Shown: positions 27,987 to 37,157 of the stretch, one piece after another
Numbering within the stretch: the first letter of the stretch is position 1
Layout of the letters: each line of letters begins with the position of its first letter
Origin: Actinomycetota bacterium
Lineage (GTDB): Bacteria > Actinomycetota > Thermoleophilia > Solirubrobacterales > JACPNS01
Direction of reading: 5' to 3'
Assembly (NCBI GenBank): GCA_016213645.1
Contig: JACQZY010000007.1
Location: 1-64,000, forward strand
DNA: 64,000 nt
Translations under genes and position numbers: made by a program
Notes under the pieces: model-generated
The model's input: the letters and a program-made list of their open reading frames with translations, nothing else
What the model was told of the DNA's origin: nothing
Databases searched by the model: none

Positions 27987-29591
27987 GTGCCGATCCACCG
28001 AGCAAGGGTTTTGCTGCGTACCGCCGCACTCGCGGCGGTTGCTTCCATCACCCTCTGCTCACATGCCTTCGCCGCGGTTTACGTGGGCGAACTGCCCCCG
28101 AGCTCGGTCAACGCCTGCTCCACGACGAACTCCGTTTACCTTCAGCGCCAGGCCGCAGGCAGCGCCTACACGATTCCCTCGAACGGCGTGATGACGATGT
28201 TTTTCGTGACCGCCGGTTCCAGCATTCCGGCCGCGGATCAAGTGAGTGCGCGGCTATACCGCAATATCAGCGGCGCGAACTACCAGGTGATCGGCGAGAC
28301 GACCGCGCAATCGTTCACTTTCGCCAACGGAGCGAATCTCTTCCCCTCGCGGGTACCGGTAGTCGCAGGCGATCTGCTTGCGCTGCATCTAAACAGAGCC
28401 GGTGGAGGAAATACCGGCTGCGAATACACCACTTCAAGCGGGCAAGACGTCACCGGCGACACGAACAGCGCCCCGGTTGCCGTAGGCGGAATTGACACCT
28501 TCGACAGCCTCGCGAACCGTCGCGTGAACATCTCCGCGCGGATCGAAGCAGACGCCGACGAAGACGGATACGGCGATGAGTCGCAGGACCTCTGCCCCGA
28601 AGACGCGGCGCACTCCACGACGGCCTGTTCAGGCGTACTGCTTGGCAGCACGCTGCAGTCCGTCGCAAACGGCAGCTCGGCAAGCGGCAGCTTCGTCGAT
28701 TGGATTCAAAGCTCGCTGCCCGGGGCGTTGACGGTGGCCCCATTTGACGGTGTGGTGGTGCGATGGCGGATCAAACATGCGAGCAGCCTCGACAGCTACG
28801 GCCTACGCGTCATGCGACTAGACGACGCGGCATCCGCCACGCCACTGGCGTCCAGCGACATGATCAATGGACCTTCGGATTCGCGGAACATCCTCACGGT
28901 GCCGGCCCGGCTACCAGTCGCCGCGGGCCAGACGATCGCACTGAAGGCCAAGTCCGGGGTGCCCTTTTTCATCTCGCCGGGCATCGGCACGATCGACTTC
29001 ATCAACCCGGCGGCGGATACCGGCGTGACCACGCCCCGTCTGTTGATCTTCTCGTTGCACGAGCTGCTGGTCAACGCCGACGTCGAGCCCGACGCCGACC
29101 ACGACGGCTACGGCGATGTCACCCAAGACACATGTCCGACCGAGACGCAGGAGCAAAGCGCCTGCGCAAAGCCGGTCGTCGGTCGTCTGCGCGTCGCGCC
29201 GTCCAAGTTCTGCCCCGAAAAACGCGGGGCGGCGATAGCGGCGATCTGCAAACGTGGCGCGCGCATTTCCTTCGATCTTTCGAAGGATTCGAGAGTGAGC
29301 TTCAAGATCAGCCGACGGCTGGCCGGAAAGCGCAAAGGCACTCGCTGCGTGAAGCCTTCGTCGGCCGGCCGCCGCGCCCGTCGCTGCGTCCGCTTAAAAG
29401 CCATGGTCACTTTCACTCGCAGCATCCCGGCGGCCACTGTCAACTTTCCCTATTCCGCCAGGCACAAGCGCGGCCGGCGTACGACCGGGCTGGTACCCGG
29501 CCCCTATCGACTGATCGTCACTCCGGTCAGTAGCGCATCCGGCGTGGCGGGGCAACCCGCAGACGCGAACTTCTCAATCATGAGCCGGTGA
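27987..29591 (+). CDS. secreted protein with two D-x-D-x-D-G calcium-binding-like repeats
   Basis: 534 residues from a GTG with GGAG eight bases upstream. Signal peptide ([19 protein letters not shown] to AFA). Two similar halves (residues 35-185 and 210-375) each end in a thrombospondin-3-like segment ([16 protein letters not shown] and [16 protein letters not shown]). The basic Cys/Arg-rich C-terminus has the pattern R-L-x-V-A-P-x-x-F-C, as in the next protein. The function is unrecognised; surface adhesion or matrix structure would be plausible. Its stop overlaps the downstream GTG (GTGA). It reads away from uvrB. Confidence 0.8.
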   Translation: MPIHRARVLLRTAALAAVASITLCSHAFAAVYVGELPPSSVNACSTTNSVYLQRQAAGSAYTIPSNGVMTMFFVTAGSSIPAADQVSARLYRNISGANYQVIGETTAQSFTFANGANLFPSRVPVVAGDLLALHLNRAGGGNTGCEYTTSSGQDVTGDTNSAPVAVGGIDTFDSLANRRVNISARIEADADEDGYGDESQDLCPEDAAHSTTACSGVLLGSTLQSVANGSSASGSFVDWIQSSLPGALTVAPFDGVVVRWRIKHASSLDSYGLRVMRLDDAASATPLASSDMINGPSDSRNILTVPARLPVAAGQTIALKAKSGVPFFISPGIGTIDFINPAADTGVTTPRLLIFSLHELLVNADVEPDADHDGYGDVTQDTCPTETQEQSACAKPVVGRLRVAPSKFCPEKRGAAIAAICKRGARISFDLSKDSRVSFKISRRLAGKRKGTRCVKPSSAGRRARRCVRLKAMVTFTRSIPAATVNFPYSARHKRGRRTTGLVPGPYRLIVTPVSSASGVAGQPADANFSIMSR

Positions 29592-30691
29592 CAAATATGT
29601 CCTCTCGCCAAATGCCACGTTTGTTCGTCGCAATCGCCGCCATCGCCGCGTCGCTCGCCTTAGTCTCGATTGCCGAGGCGGCCGTCGACCTCGGCCGCCC
29701 CGCGCCGTACCTCACTACCTCCGGGTCCACGTGTGTGTCGGTTTTCAGCTGCACGTTCTTTCAGGCCTCCGACGACGGCACGGACACGTACGTCGCACCG
29801 AACGCGGGTGTGATCACGAGTTACACGGTGCTGACGGGTGATGATTTCTCCGGAATCAACGCGGTCGGACTACGTGTGTTTCGCCCGCAGGCGGCCGGCT
29901 CGTGGCTGTTGGCGGCGGCCAGCGCAAGTGATACGACGCTGACGGCGCCCGGTGGCCTACGCGTCGAGATTCCTACGCGTGTGGCAGTGCAGGCCGGTGA
30001 CCACATCGGCATCGCCGTCGAGTTCGACGGCAGCACCGCTTGGCGATACTCGACCGGCATCGCGGCTGATCAGGTGCTGCAGGTGTCGGGTGTGGCACCG
30101 GTCGCCGGTACCGTCGTCACTCCGGCGAATTTGACGTCGTTCGCAAACGCGCGCGTCAACGTGCGCGCCCACCTGGAAGGCGACGGGGACGGCGACGGCT
30201 TCGGCGATTCATCCCAGGACACTTGTCCTCTCGATCCGACTCGTCAGTCCGTGCCGTGCACACCACCGACAATCACCGGTCTCAGGTTTGCGCCCACGGT
30301 TTTTCGCGTTCAGCCGAAGGGCGAGATCCTGCGCAGCACCCGCGCGCGCCAAGGAAGCACGATCAATTTCACACTAAGTCAGCCGGCGAGCGTTCAGTTC
30401 GTCGTGTCACGTAAGCGAGTCGGCCGCCGGAACGGTCGCAAATGCGGTCCGCTGACCCGCCGCAATCGCGGCCACAATCACTGCGTCTATTACGAAGGCG
30501 GCCACCACTGGAATCGCGCCTCGCTTCCCGCGGGCGAAAACTCGCTTCCGTACTCGGGCCGATACAAACACGGTCACGGGTCGGCACTTTTGAAGCCCGG
30601 CCGTTACCGCCTTACGGCGGTTCCCGCGAACGCCGGCGGTGGCGGCACGGACCCCGTCGCAATCACCGATTTTCGGATTGTGGCTCGATAA
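29588..30691 (+). CDS. secreted paralogue, one D-x-D-x-D-G repeat
   Basis: 367 residues (GTG overlapping the upstream stop; an ATG three codons in would also serve). Signal peptide near residues 8-30, then an approximately 160-residue beta-rich domain like each half of its neighbour, then [18 protein letters not shown] at about residue 198. A basic C-terminal domain follows (RFAPTVFRV to FRIVAR) with R-K-R-V-G-R-R and Y-S-G-R-Y-K-H. Together with the preceding gene this is a co-translated pair of unknown function. The basic tail could bind nucleic acid, polysaccharide or cell wall. Confidence 0.78.
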   Translation: MTNMSSRQMPRLFVAIAAIAASLALVSIAEAAVDLGRPAPYLTTSGSTCVSVFSCTFFQASDDGTDTYVAPNAGVITSYTVLTGDDFSGINAVGLRVFRPQAAGSWLLAAASASDTTLTAPGGLRVEIPTRVAVQAGDHIGIAVEFDGSTAWRYSTGIAADQVLQVSGVAPVAGTVVTPANLTSFANARVNVRAHLEGDGDGDGFGDSSQDTCPLDPTRQSVPCTPPTITGLRFAPTVFRVQPKGEILRSTRARQGSTINFTLSQPASVQFVVSRKRVGRRNGRKCGPLTRRNRGHNHCVYYEGGHHWNRASLPAGENSLPYSGRYKHGHGSALLKPGRYRLTAVPANAGGGGTDPVAITDFRIVAR

Positions 30692-30728
30692 ATCGCGCGC
30701 TGAGGCGCGGAAGCAGCGCTTGCCGCGA

Positions 30729-31355
30729 TTAGAGCGTCAACTCTCTCGCGTACTGCCTCCGGTACTCGTCGCGCGTGTCAAGCACGTCTGTCACGTACGC
30801 GCGGGTTTCGGCAAACGGGATCTCGTCGGGATCGGTGATCTTGCCGCCGTCCTTGCCGCTCTTGCGCAGCCACTCGTTCACACGCCCCTCACCGGCGTTG
30901 TAGGCCGCCAGCGCCGTCAGTTCGTCGCCGTCATAAGTCTGCAGCAGATATTTGAGATACCAAGAGCCATAGGCGATGTTGATCTGCGGCGTCGCCAGAT
31001 CGCGCGTTTTGAACGCGGTGCCGCCGCTCTTGTGAGCGATGTACTTGGCCGTCGAGGGCAGGATCTGCATAAGTCCCTGCGCGCCGGCCGCGGACTCGCG
31101 CGGCCTGAATCGTGACTCGCGATAGATCACGGCGGCAATCAGCGCAGGGTCAAGATCCTTGTCGCGCGCCTGCTGGCGAATGATGTCGTCATGGCGCAGC
31201 GGCAGGGCGAGTTCACGGTAGCCCTTCTGGAAGGTGATCGCGGCGATGTAGCCGAGCGCGGCGACGACCGCCAGGACGAACACGAGGGTGATCGTGCGAC
31301 GTCTGCCGACGGAGCGCGACCGTCGCCGGGGTATCGCTGGCGCGCGTGTACTCAT
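30729..31355 (-). CDS. membrane-anchored lytic transglycosylase (SLT)
   Basis: 208 residues. A basic N-terminus with one transmembrane segment (about 22-42) anchors the enzyme outside. The SLT core has the catalytic Glu in IYRESRF (E80), then GAQGLMQILPSTA and AYNAGEGRV, typical of family 1 lytic transglycosylases that cleave the MurNAc-GlcNAc bond with 1,6-anhydro formation. It converges with the secreted pair; the gap is 37 bp. It may remodel wall for the secreted proteins around it (inference). Confidence 0.88.
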   Translation of the reverse strand: MSTRAPAIPRRRSRSVGRRRTITLVFVLAVVAALGYIAAITFQKGYRELALPLRHDDIIRQQARDKDLDPALIAAVIYRESRFRPRESAAGAQGLMQILPSTAKYIAHKSGGTAFKTRDLATPQINIAYGSWYLKYLLQTYDGDELTALAAYNAGEGRVNEWLRKSGKDGGKITDPDEIPFAETRAYVTDVLDTRDEYRRQYARELTL

Positions 31356-31427
31356 GCGCGTTCGATTGTGGCAAGCCGATCGGCGCGGCCCGCCGCATTC
31401 CCTGCGACGGGCCGTTCGCCGGATTGC

Positions 31428-34400
31428 TTAATGCAGACAGACCTGTCCTGGTTGCGGGACGCAAACATAGGCCCAGAATGACGAGCTCGAACTCGCGGAA
31501 AGTCCATTGACGTTGGTCACCGTCACCGTGAACGTATGGTCTCCACCCGACACCGCCTGCGTCATTCCGGAATTGCAGACCGCCATCGGCGAGCCATCCA
31601 AATAGCAGCGCACGGTGCTGATCGGCGCGACTGATCCGTAGTTGAAGGTGAACGTCATCTGGTTGAACATGTTGTAACCGGACGGCCCCGTCACGTTCAC
31701 CGCGGGTCGTGTGGCGTCCACGACAATCGACTTCGTCACTGTGGTCGTGTGACCAGCCAGGTCGGTGGCGCTGAGCGAAAGCGTGTGCGTACCGTTTGCG
31801 ATCGCGCTTAACTGAAGCGGATCCGGGCACGCGGACAGCGGCGTACTGTCCCATGCGCAACTGGTCGAGACCGGACCGCTGTCGTCGTAGGTGAAGGTGT
31901 CGATCTGGAAGCTCGGCCACGGGCTGTTGTAACCGCCCAAACCAACGACGCCGTTGATCTGTACCTGCGGCGCAAGCGTGTCAGTGATGAACGTGACTGT
32001 TTGGCTTCCAACCTGACCGGCCGAGTCTGTCGCCTCGACCAACACCCGTGCGTTCGTGCGATTTCCCGCGGGACCGAGCACGTCGCCGGAGTGGCAATCG
32101 TTTTTGACCACGGTTCCCGACGCGTTCGGATTGAGCGTGCAACGCACCGACACGAGATCGTTGTCGACCACATCGAACACAACCGGAACTTGCTGCGTCG
32201 GCAACACCTCGCCGGGGCGAGGCGAGGCGATCGTCACCTGCGGGGCGGCGTTGACGACCGAAGGCGTGATCGTAAAACAGAGCTTGGAGTCGGAGACGTT
32301 TCCGGCGTCGTCGGTGGCGCGCACACGGAAGCACCAGCTCTTTGTTGAGCCGGCGGCTCCAGCGGCATTCGGACCGGCCTTGATTTTCAGCGTGCAGGCG
32401 GCGAACTCCAACTCGGACGCGGGCGTTTCGCCGGTGGGGTCCGTGTCAACGGCGCATTCCGTCTGCGCCGGCTCGGAAACCGTGAACTCCGCCTCGGGCT
32501 CGGGGTTGGTCGTTTGCGGCGGTGAGGCCGGATCGATCGGTGCGCCCTCGAAGGATGTGAAGGTCACACTGGGCGGCGTCAGATCGACCGTGAACTCGTG
32601 CGTGGCCTCGACGGCTCGGCCGTCTGCGCCGCGATGAATCGCGTGGATGAAGTATTTGCCCTCGGGTAGATCTTGGGTAGAGGTCGCTGCGCAGTCGCAG
32701 CCGCCGCCATTCCAGGTACCACGGCAGGTAAAGATAATCAGCACCTCATCATCGACCTCGGGTATCGCGAAGCAATCGGTGGCGCCCTGTGGATCGCCGT
32801 TCTTTATGTCTAAATTGAAGGTTGGTCGGGCGGTGTTGACCGCATCCGGCGCGCCAACGAATTCCACCGTCAACGGCGGATCACGGAAGACGTCGAAGAA
32901 CGCCGTCGTCGAGTTGCCCGCCGGGTCGGTGACGGTGAGCATCATTCGGTTTAGCCCGACGGCGAGATTCGTCAATGGGCAGTTACCGTCCAGGCCGCCG
33001 TCCAAGCCGCCGCTTGCCGGCCGATAGGCGACGATGCAGTCGCAAGGAGCGTTTGGTTCGCTGTCCGCCTTCTTCACCTCGCAATCAGTTAAAAACAGTG
33101 GCGCGCCGTCGACCGTCGCTGCGGTATCGGTGACGCTGAAGACCACGTCATGTGACGAAGTCGTCGTGTGCACTGGACTCGCCTGCGCAAATTCGATCTG
33201 CGGCGGCGTGTTATCGACGGTGTAACCGCGTTTAAGCACGGTGACCAGTCCGGCGACGTCGAAGGCGCTGATCTCAAGGGTGAGATCGCCCTCGGGAAGA
33301 CCACTCATGTGACAGACGAATGACCCGTCCGCACCGTCCACGATGCCGTCGATGACGCTGCCGTCTGCCAGTCGGCCGGCGCAGCTTGACGGCTTACTCG
33401 CGAGACCGCTACCAACATCGGATGCATCGAACGGAACGTCGAACGACGGCGGTCGCCAGCGCATGTCGGCGCGCCCGTCGGAGTCTTTGTCCGCGTCGCG
33501 CCAAGTCGTCGGCGTCACAACCGGCGGAGTGGCGTCGACTCGGACGTTCGTCGGCGTCTCGGATGTGTTGCCGGCCAGGTCGGTGGCGAAGATCCGGTAC
33601 TCGACGTCCATGCCGGTCGTCATCTCGCGGCAGTCGATATTGAGGTCGACCGTCTGCGTGGTTTTTCCGTTGTCGAGCGAAACCGACTGGCGCGGACCGC
33701 TGTTGAATGAGACCTCGACACGGGCCAAATCCGCAGTGGAATCCATCAACGTAAACGCGACGCGGACCGCATCCTCGGCATAGGGATCGGATTTGAAGCG
33801 GCACGCGATCCAGTCGCCGTCGGCCGGCGTATCGCTCTTGACGACCGGCGGCATCGTGTCAACTGTCACGTCCGCGGTGGCGGTGCCGACGTTTCCGGCG
33901 GCGTCGGTCACGCTGATCGCGATCTCCCAGTCACCGTCTTCCAGACCGTCAAACCGGCAGATCGACTGCCCGGCGTGATCGCCGTCGGCGTCGACAGCCT
34001 GAATGTCGTGATGCTTCCATGGCGTCGCCTTGCGCGTGGCGCGACAGGCGCGGCGCGCCTGGCGACGAAGCCCGGGGTCTTCGAAACTGTCGTCCGTATC
34101 GACGAAGTATTGGTCGAACCGGCCTGTGCTGAAGCGGCGATCGGGGACGCCGTCGCCGTCGGTGTCGGCCACGTCAGTCGGTGTGACGACCGGCGCCGTG
34201 CGATCGAAGAAGACGTCGAAGAACGATGTCGCCTTGTTGCCGGCGAGATCCGTGGCCTCCAGCTCGAAGCGGACCATTCCTTCGTCGGTGCTCTCGACCT
34301 GGCAGAGATAGTCGTCCGGGTCCCCCGCGGACCCGGCGGTGGACGCCGAACATGCGCCGTTGACGCAGGTTGCCGCTCCGGCAGCGGCACCGGCGCCGGT

Positions 34401-36230
34401 CGCGACCCCGCAACGTACGATTGCGACACCGTGATCGTCGCTGACACGCACAAGCGTGCCGAATGATGTCGAGGGCGTTGTGCGGGTTGAGGAACCGGCT
34501 GAAATCTGCGGAGGCGTTGTGTCGATCGTGAACCTGCGACTCACTTCGGCCGTCGCCGTTTTGGTGGCGTCGGTCGCGCTCAGCTGGACGGTGTAATCGC
34601 CGTCGCTCGCACCCTCTACGTGACAGACGTCGGGCCTACCGTCGCGGTCGATGTCGGCGAGAGCGACGATCGGCTGCTTCTGAGTCGGGTCCCAGCCGCG
34701 CACTTTGCACGCGAGCGACGACCAATCGACGCCGTCACCACCATCGGCGACGCTGAAGAAGACATCAAAGAAAGCCGGGCGGAAGCGCTGGTCGGCATAA
34801 CCGTCGCCGTCGGCGTCGGCGTCGCGCGGGTCCGTCAGCGCGAGCTTCGGCGCACAACGCCATCTCACCGTCGAGCGAATGTCGCGTCGCACACCGCTCC
34901 AGCCGGTGACGCTGCCGGTCAACGACGACGCGGAGCAGGACTTGTCCTCGTAGAGCGGATTAGCGCCGGTCATCCGCAGCTTGCTGCCGTCGATCTGCGG
35001 CATGCCGTCGAGCACGATCGCCACGCCGCCGTTGTTGACGAAATCGCGGGCTGAACCGTGACCAAGCGAGATGATGCCTCCGGCGCCTCCGGCACCTCCG
35101 CCACTGCGTAGCGTGTAGGCGAGTTTGACGCTGCCGTCGCCGGCGCTGCCGCGCGACACGCTCTGATTCCAGACCTCACCACTGGCGTAGCGATCGCTGC
35201 CGGACGTCATTTGCAATTCGCCCAGGCGGCTGTCCGACGGACATGCGTCCTTCGCCAGCGTGGCGTCGTCACAGGTCGGCAGTTTCGCGAGCGCGTCCAG
35301 ATCCAGGTGTCCGGTCCCCACGCGTAGCTCAACACTTCGCGCGTCGCTGATCGCCTCACCGGCAACGTGATCATGCAGATCCATCGCAAGCTTGAAGCCC
35401 CGGACCTTTTCGGGTGTGTACTCCTTGGGATTGAACAACGCGGTTACGCGGATCGAGAGGCCGGTGCAGCCAGAGATGTTTGGAGCGCGCGTCGTGGTTT
35501 GCACGCGTCCGTCGGCCAGCGTGGCGACTGCGCTGATCGTGGCGGCAGTGCCACAGGCGGTGGGATTACGCAGCCACCGTTTACGACCGCTGGTCGTGTC
35601 GTTGCCGTTGAACGCGAGAGCAGTGAGCGGCGCGCTCAGCGCCGCGCCCGAGGTCAGTTCAAGTGCCGGCATGTCGCGCAGACTCACGCGTAGGACGGGC
35701 TGACCGGCCTGGCCCGCCACGTCGATAGTGACCGGTTTGACGATTCTCTTGAAGGCGCTGGACGGAGGGTTGAGCACCAGCAGCGCGTCGGCACCGGCGA
35801 CCTCGCTCGATCGATCGGCGGAGTCTGCCAGATAACCGGTGACCGGGACACTCACAATGCCGCGCGCCGAAAACACGGCGTTGACAGCCGCGAGTCGACT
35901 GCCGGCCGGACAGCCGGTCGCACTCGCCGCATCCGCCGCGGCGCAGCGTTTGGCGACCTGATGCATGTGCGGCCAGTAACCACCGGTCATGCGTAGTTGC
36001 AGGCCGGTCACAACCTCGCCGCTCGCCGCGGTGAAGGCCCAGGTCTGGTCCTGGTCAGCGCCGGCCTGCGCACCGGTCGATGACAGGGAGAAGGTCGTCG
36101 CCGCCGAAGTTGACACCAACCCCAGGGTCGCGCAAAGCGACGCGATCAACGCGATCAGCAATGCGCGGGTCGGGCGTGCGCGGTGTCGGCTCCAGTACGG
36201 ACGCGAGCGCGCGAGATTAAGCGAGTGCAT
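31428..36230 (-). CDS. giant secreted Ig-like multidomain protein with calcium-type repeats
   Basis: 1600 residues from the ATG giving MHSLNLARS, preceded by a G-run. Signal peptide to about 44. Residues 50-430 resemble an N-terminal domain of actinobacterial surface proteins with Cys pairs (PTCDDATLAKDACPSDSRLG). Three segments follow the pattern D-x-D-x-D-G-x-x-D-x-R with F-D-x-x-F (about 475, 720 and 910). Repeated Ig-like units carry A-G-N or D-x-A-G-N and FFDVF near the ends of strands. No LPxTG sorting signal is visible, and the C-terminus is short and Cys-containing. It may be released or held by noncovalent contacts. No neighbour is homologous, though the two smaller secreted proteins share the D-rich repeat idea. 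Confidence 0.85.
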   Translation of the reverse strand: MHSLNLARSRPYWSRHRARPTRALLIALIASLCATLGLVSTSAATTFSLSSTGAQAGADQDQTWAFTAASGEVVTGLQLRMTGGYWPHMHQVAKRCAAADAASATGCPAGSRLAAVNAVFSARGIVSVPVTGYLADSADRSSEVAGADALLVLNPPSSAFKRIVKPVTIDVAGQAGQPVLRVSLRDMPALELTSGAALSAPLTALAFNGNDTTSGRKRWLRNPTACGTAATISAVATLADGRVQTTTRAPNISGCTGLSIRVTALFNPKEYTPEKVRGFKLAMDLHDHVAGEAISDARSVELRVGTGHLDLDALAKLPTCDDATLAKDACPSDSRLGELQMTSGSDRYASGEVWNQSVSRGSAGDGSVKLAYTLRSGGGAGGAGGIISLGHGSARDFVNNGGVAIVLDGMPQIDGSKLRMTGANPLYEDKSCSASSLTGSVTGWSGVRRDIRSTVRWRCAPKLALTDPRDADADGDGYADQRFRPAFFDVFFSVADGGDGVDWSSLACKVRGWDPTQKQPIVALADIDRDGRPDVCHVEGASDGDYTVQLSATDATKTATAEVSRRFTIDTTPPQISAGSSTRTTPSTSFGTLVRVSDDHGVAIVRCGVATGAGAAAGAATCVNGACSASTAGSAGDPDDYLCQVESTDEGMVRFELEATDLAGNKATSFFDVFFDRTAPVVTPTDVADTDGDGVPDRRFSTGRFDQYFVDTDDSFEDPGLRRQARRACRATRKATPWKHHDIQAVDADGDHAGQSICRFDGLEDGDWEIAISVTDAAGNVGTATADVTVDTMPPVVKSDTPADGDWIACRFKSDPYAEDAVRVAFTLMDSTADLARVEVSFNSGPRQSVSLDNGKTTQTVDLNIDCREMTTGMDVEYRIFATDLAGNTSETPTNVRVDATPPVVTPTTWRDADKDSDGRADMRWRPPSFDVPFDASDVGSGLASKPSSCAGRLADGSVIDGIVDGADGSFVCHMSGLPEGDLTLEISAFDVAGLVTVLKRGYTVDNTPPQIEFAQASPVHTTTSSHDVVFSVTDTAATVDGAPLFLTDCEVKKADSEPNAPCDCIVAYRPASGGLDGGLDGNCPLTNLAVGLNRMMLTVTDPAGNSTTAFFDVFRDPPLTVEFVGAPDAVNTARPTFNLDIKNGDPQGATDCFAIPEVDDEVLIIFTCRGTWNGGGCDCAATSTQDLPEGKYFIHAIHRGADGRAVEATHEFTVDLTPPSVTFTSFEGAPIDPASPPQTTNPEPEAEFTVSEPAQTECAVDTDPTGETPASELEFAACTLKIKAGPNAAGAAGSTKSWCFRVRATDDAGNVSDSKLCFTITPSVVNAAPQVTIASPRPGEVLPTQQVPVVFDVVDNDLVSVRCTLNPNASGTVVKNDCHSGDVLGPAGNRTNARVLVEATDSAGQVGSQTVTFITDTLAPQVQINGVVGLGGYNSPWPSFQIDTFTYDDSGPVSTSCAWDSTPLSACPDPLQLSAIANGTHTLSLSATDLAGHTTTVTKSIVVDATRPAVNVTGPSGYNMFNQMTFTFNYGSVAPISTVRCYLDGSPMAVCNSGMTQAVSGGDHTFTVTVTNVNGLSASSSSSFWAYVCVPQPGQVCLH

Positions 36231-36353
36231 ACGAAGGGTCCCCCCCTTGATTCCTCCCGGCCGCAAGGAGCGCACCGGCGTTCCCGCTGATCTTGCCACA
36301 AAGCAACAAATTCGTCAAGTCCAGAACAACAACCGCATCACAAAGCGGAATCC

Positions 36354-36478
36354 TGCGCAGATCACCGGTGCCTGCGCAGGATCAGTGATCAGCACAGGGT
36401 GCGCAGGTTCCGTGCGCAGGTTCCGTGCGCAGGTTTCGTGCGCAGGTTTCGTGCGCAGATCACCGGTGCCTGCGCAGG
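36354..36478. repeat. 13-bp tandem array flanked by 27-bp direct repeats
   Basis: A 27-bp sequence beginning TGCGCAGATCACCGG occurs at 36354-36380 and again at 36452-36478. Between them are four copies of a 13-bp unit (GTGCGCAGG plus TTCC or TTTC) from 36399 to 36450, then GTGCGCAGATCAC. It is in the 300-bp gap between the giant secreted gene and coaE. No coding potential is visible. Copy number may vary between strains. Confidence 0.8.
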
Positions 36479-36532
36479 AACTGGCTTGGGAATGCGATGG
36501 AGCGTTGGGGGGGGGATGGCTGCGCGGCGGCG

Positions 36533-37153
36533 CTAGGTGAGTTTGTTGAGCAGGGCGGTGAGTTGAGGGGGTAGTGAAGTTGGGGGGCCGTCGTTGTTGA
36601 TCACGTGGTCAGCGCGGGCGGCTTTGTCGGCAGGGCTGAGTTGGCGTGCTTCGCGGGCGTCGAGTTCACTGACGCCGGTGCCGCGCGCCTCGGCGCGGGC
36701 GCGGCGAACGTTGTCTGGCGCGGCGACAGCGACGGTGCAGTCGAAGGCCTGGTCCATCCCCGACTCGAAGAGCAATGGCACCTCCACGACGATCGCGCGC
36801 GGCGGCGGGTTGGTGGCTTCGTGCCGCGCGCGGAACTCGAAGATCTTCGCCCCGACGCGCGGCCAGATCAATTGCTCAAGCCATGCCCGGCCTTCTGGCT
36901 CGGCGAAAATCTCGGTCGCCAGCGCCTCGCGATCGACCTTGCCGTCGATCAAAACCTGATCGCCGAAACGCTCGGCGACGAGCCGCGCGACCTCTTCGTC
37001 CTCGTAGATGGCATGCACCACGGCATCGCTGGACAGCGTCGGCACGCCGAGCTTTTCCAGCTCCGCAAGCACGGTCGATTTACCGGATGCGATTGCACCG
37101 GTGAGCCCGACAAAGACGGGTTTTTGCGGTGGCCGTTGCCGGCCGGCGTTCAT
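36533..37153 (-). CDS. coaE: dephospho-CoA kinase
   Basis: 206 residues from the ATG giving MNAGRQRP (the longest frame is a Pro/Arg-rich read-through of the rpsA end). It phosphorylates dephospho-CoA at the 3' hydroxyl, the last step of CoA synthesis. P-loop GAIASGKST, D in LSSDAVVH, and EVPLLFESG are family motifs. It starts 4 bp after the rpsA stop. The pairing rpsA-coaE is seen in mycobacteria too. Functionally it completes the pathway that starts with the pan operon in this window. Confidence 0.95.
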   Translation of the reverse strand: MNAGRQRPPQKPVFVGLTGAIASGKSTVLAELEKLGVPTLSSDAVVHAIYEDEEVARLVAERFGDQVLIDGKVDREALATEIFAEPEGRAWLEQLIWPRVGAKIFEFRARHEATNPPPRAIVVEVPLLFESGMDQAFDCTVAVAAPDNVRRARAEARGTGVSELDAREARQLSPADKAARADHVINNDGPPTSLPPQLTALLNKLT

Positions 37154-37157
37154 TGGA

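Noticed and set aside
36100-36530. CRISPR array
   Set aside because: The repeats are 13 bp in direct tandem without spacers, and no cas genes are present.
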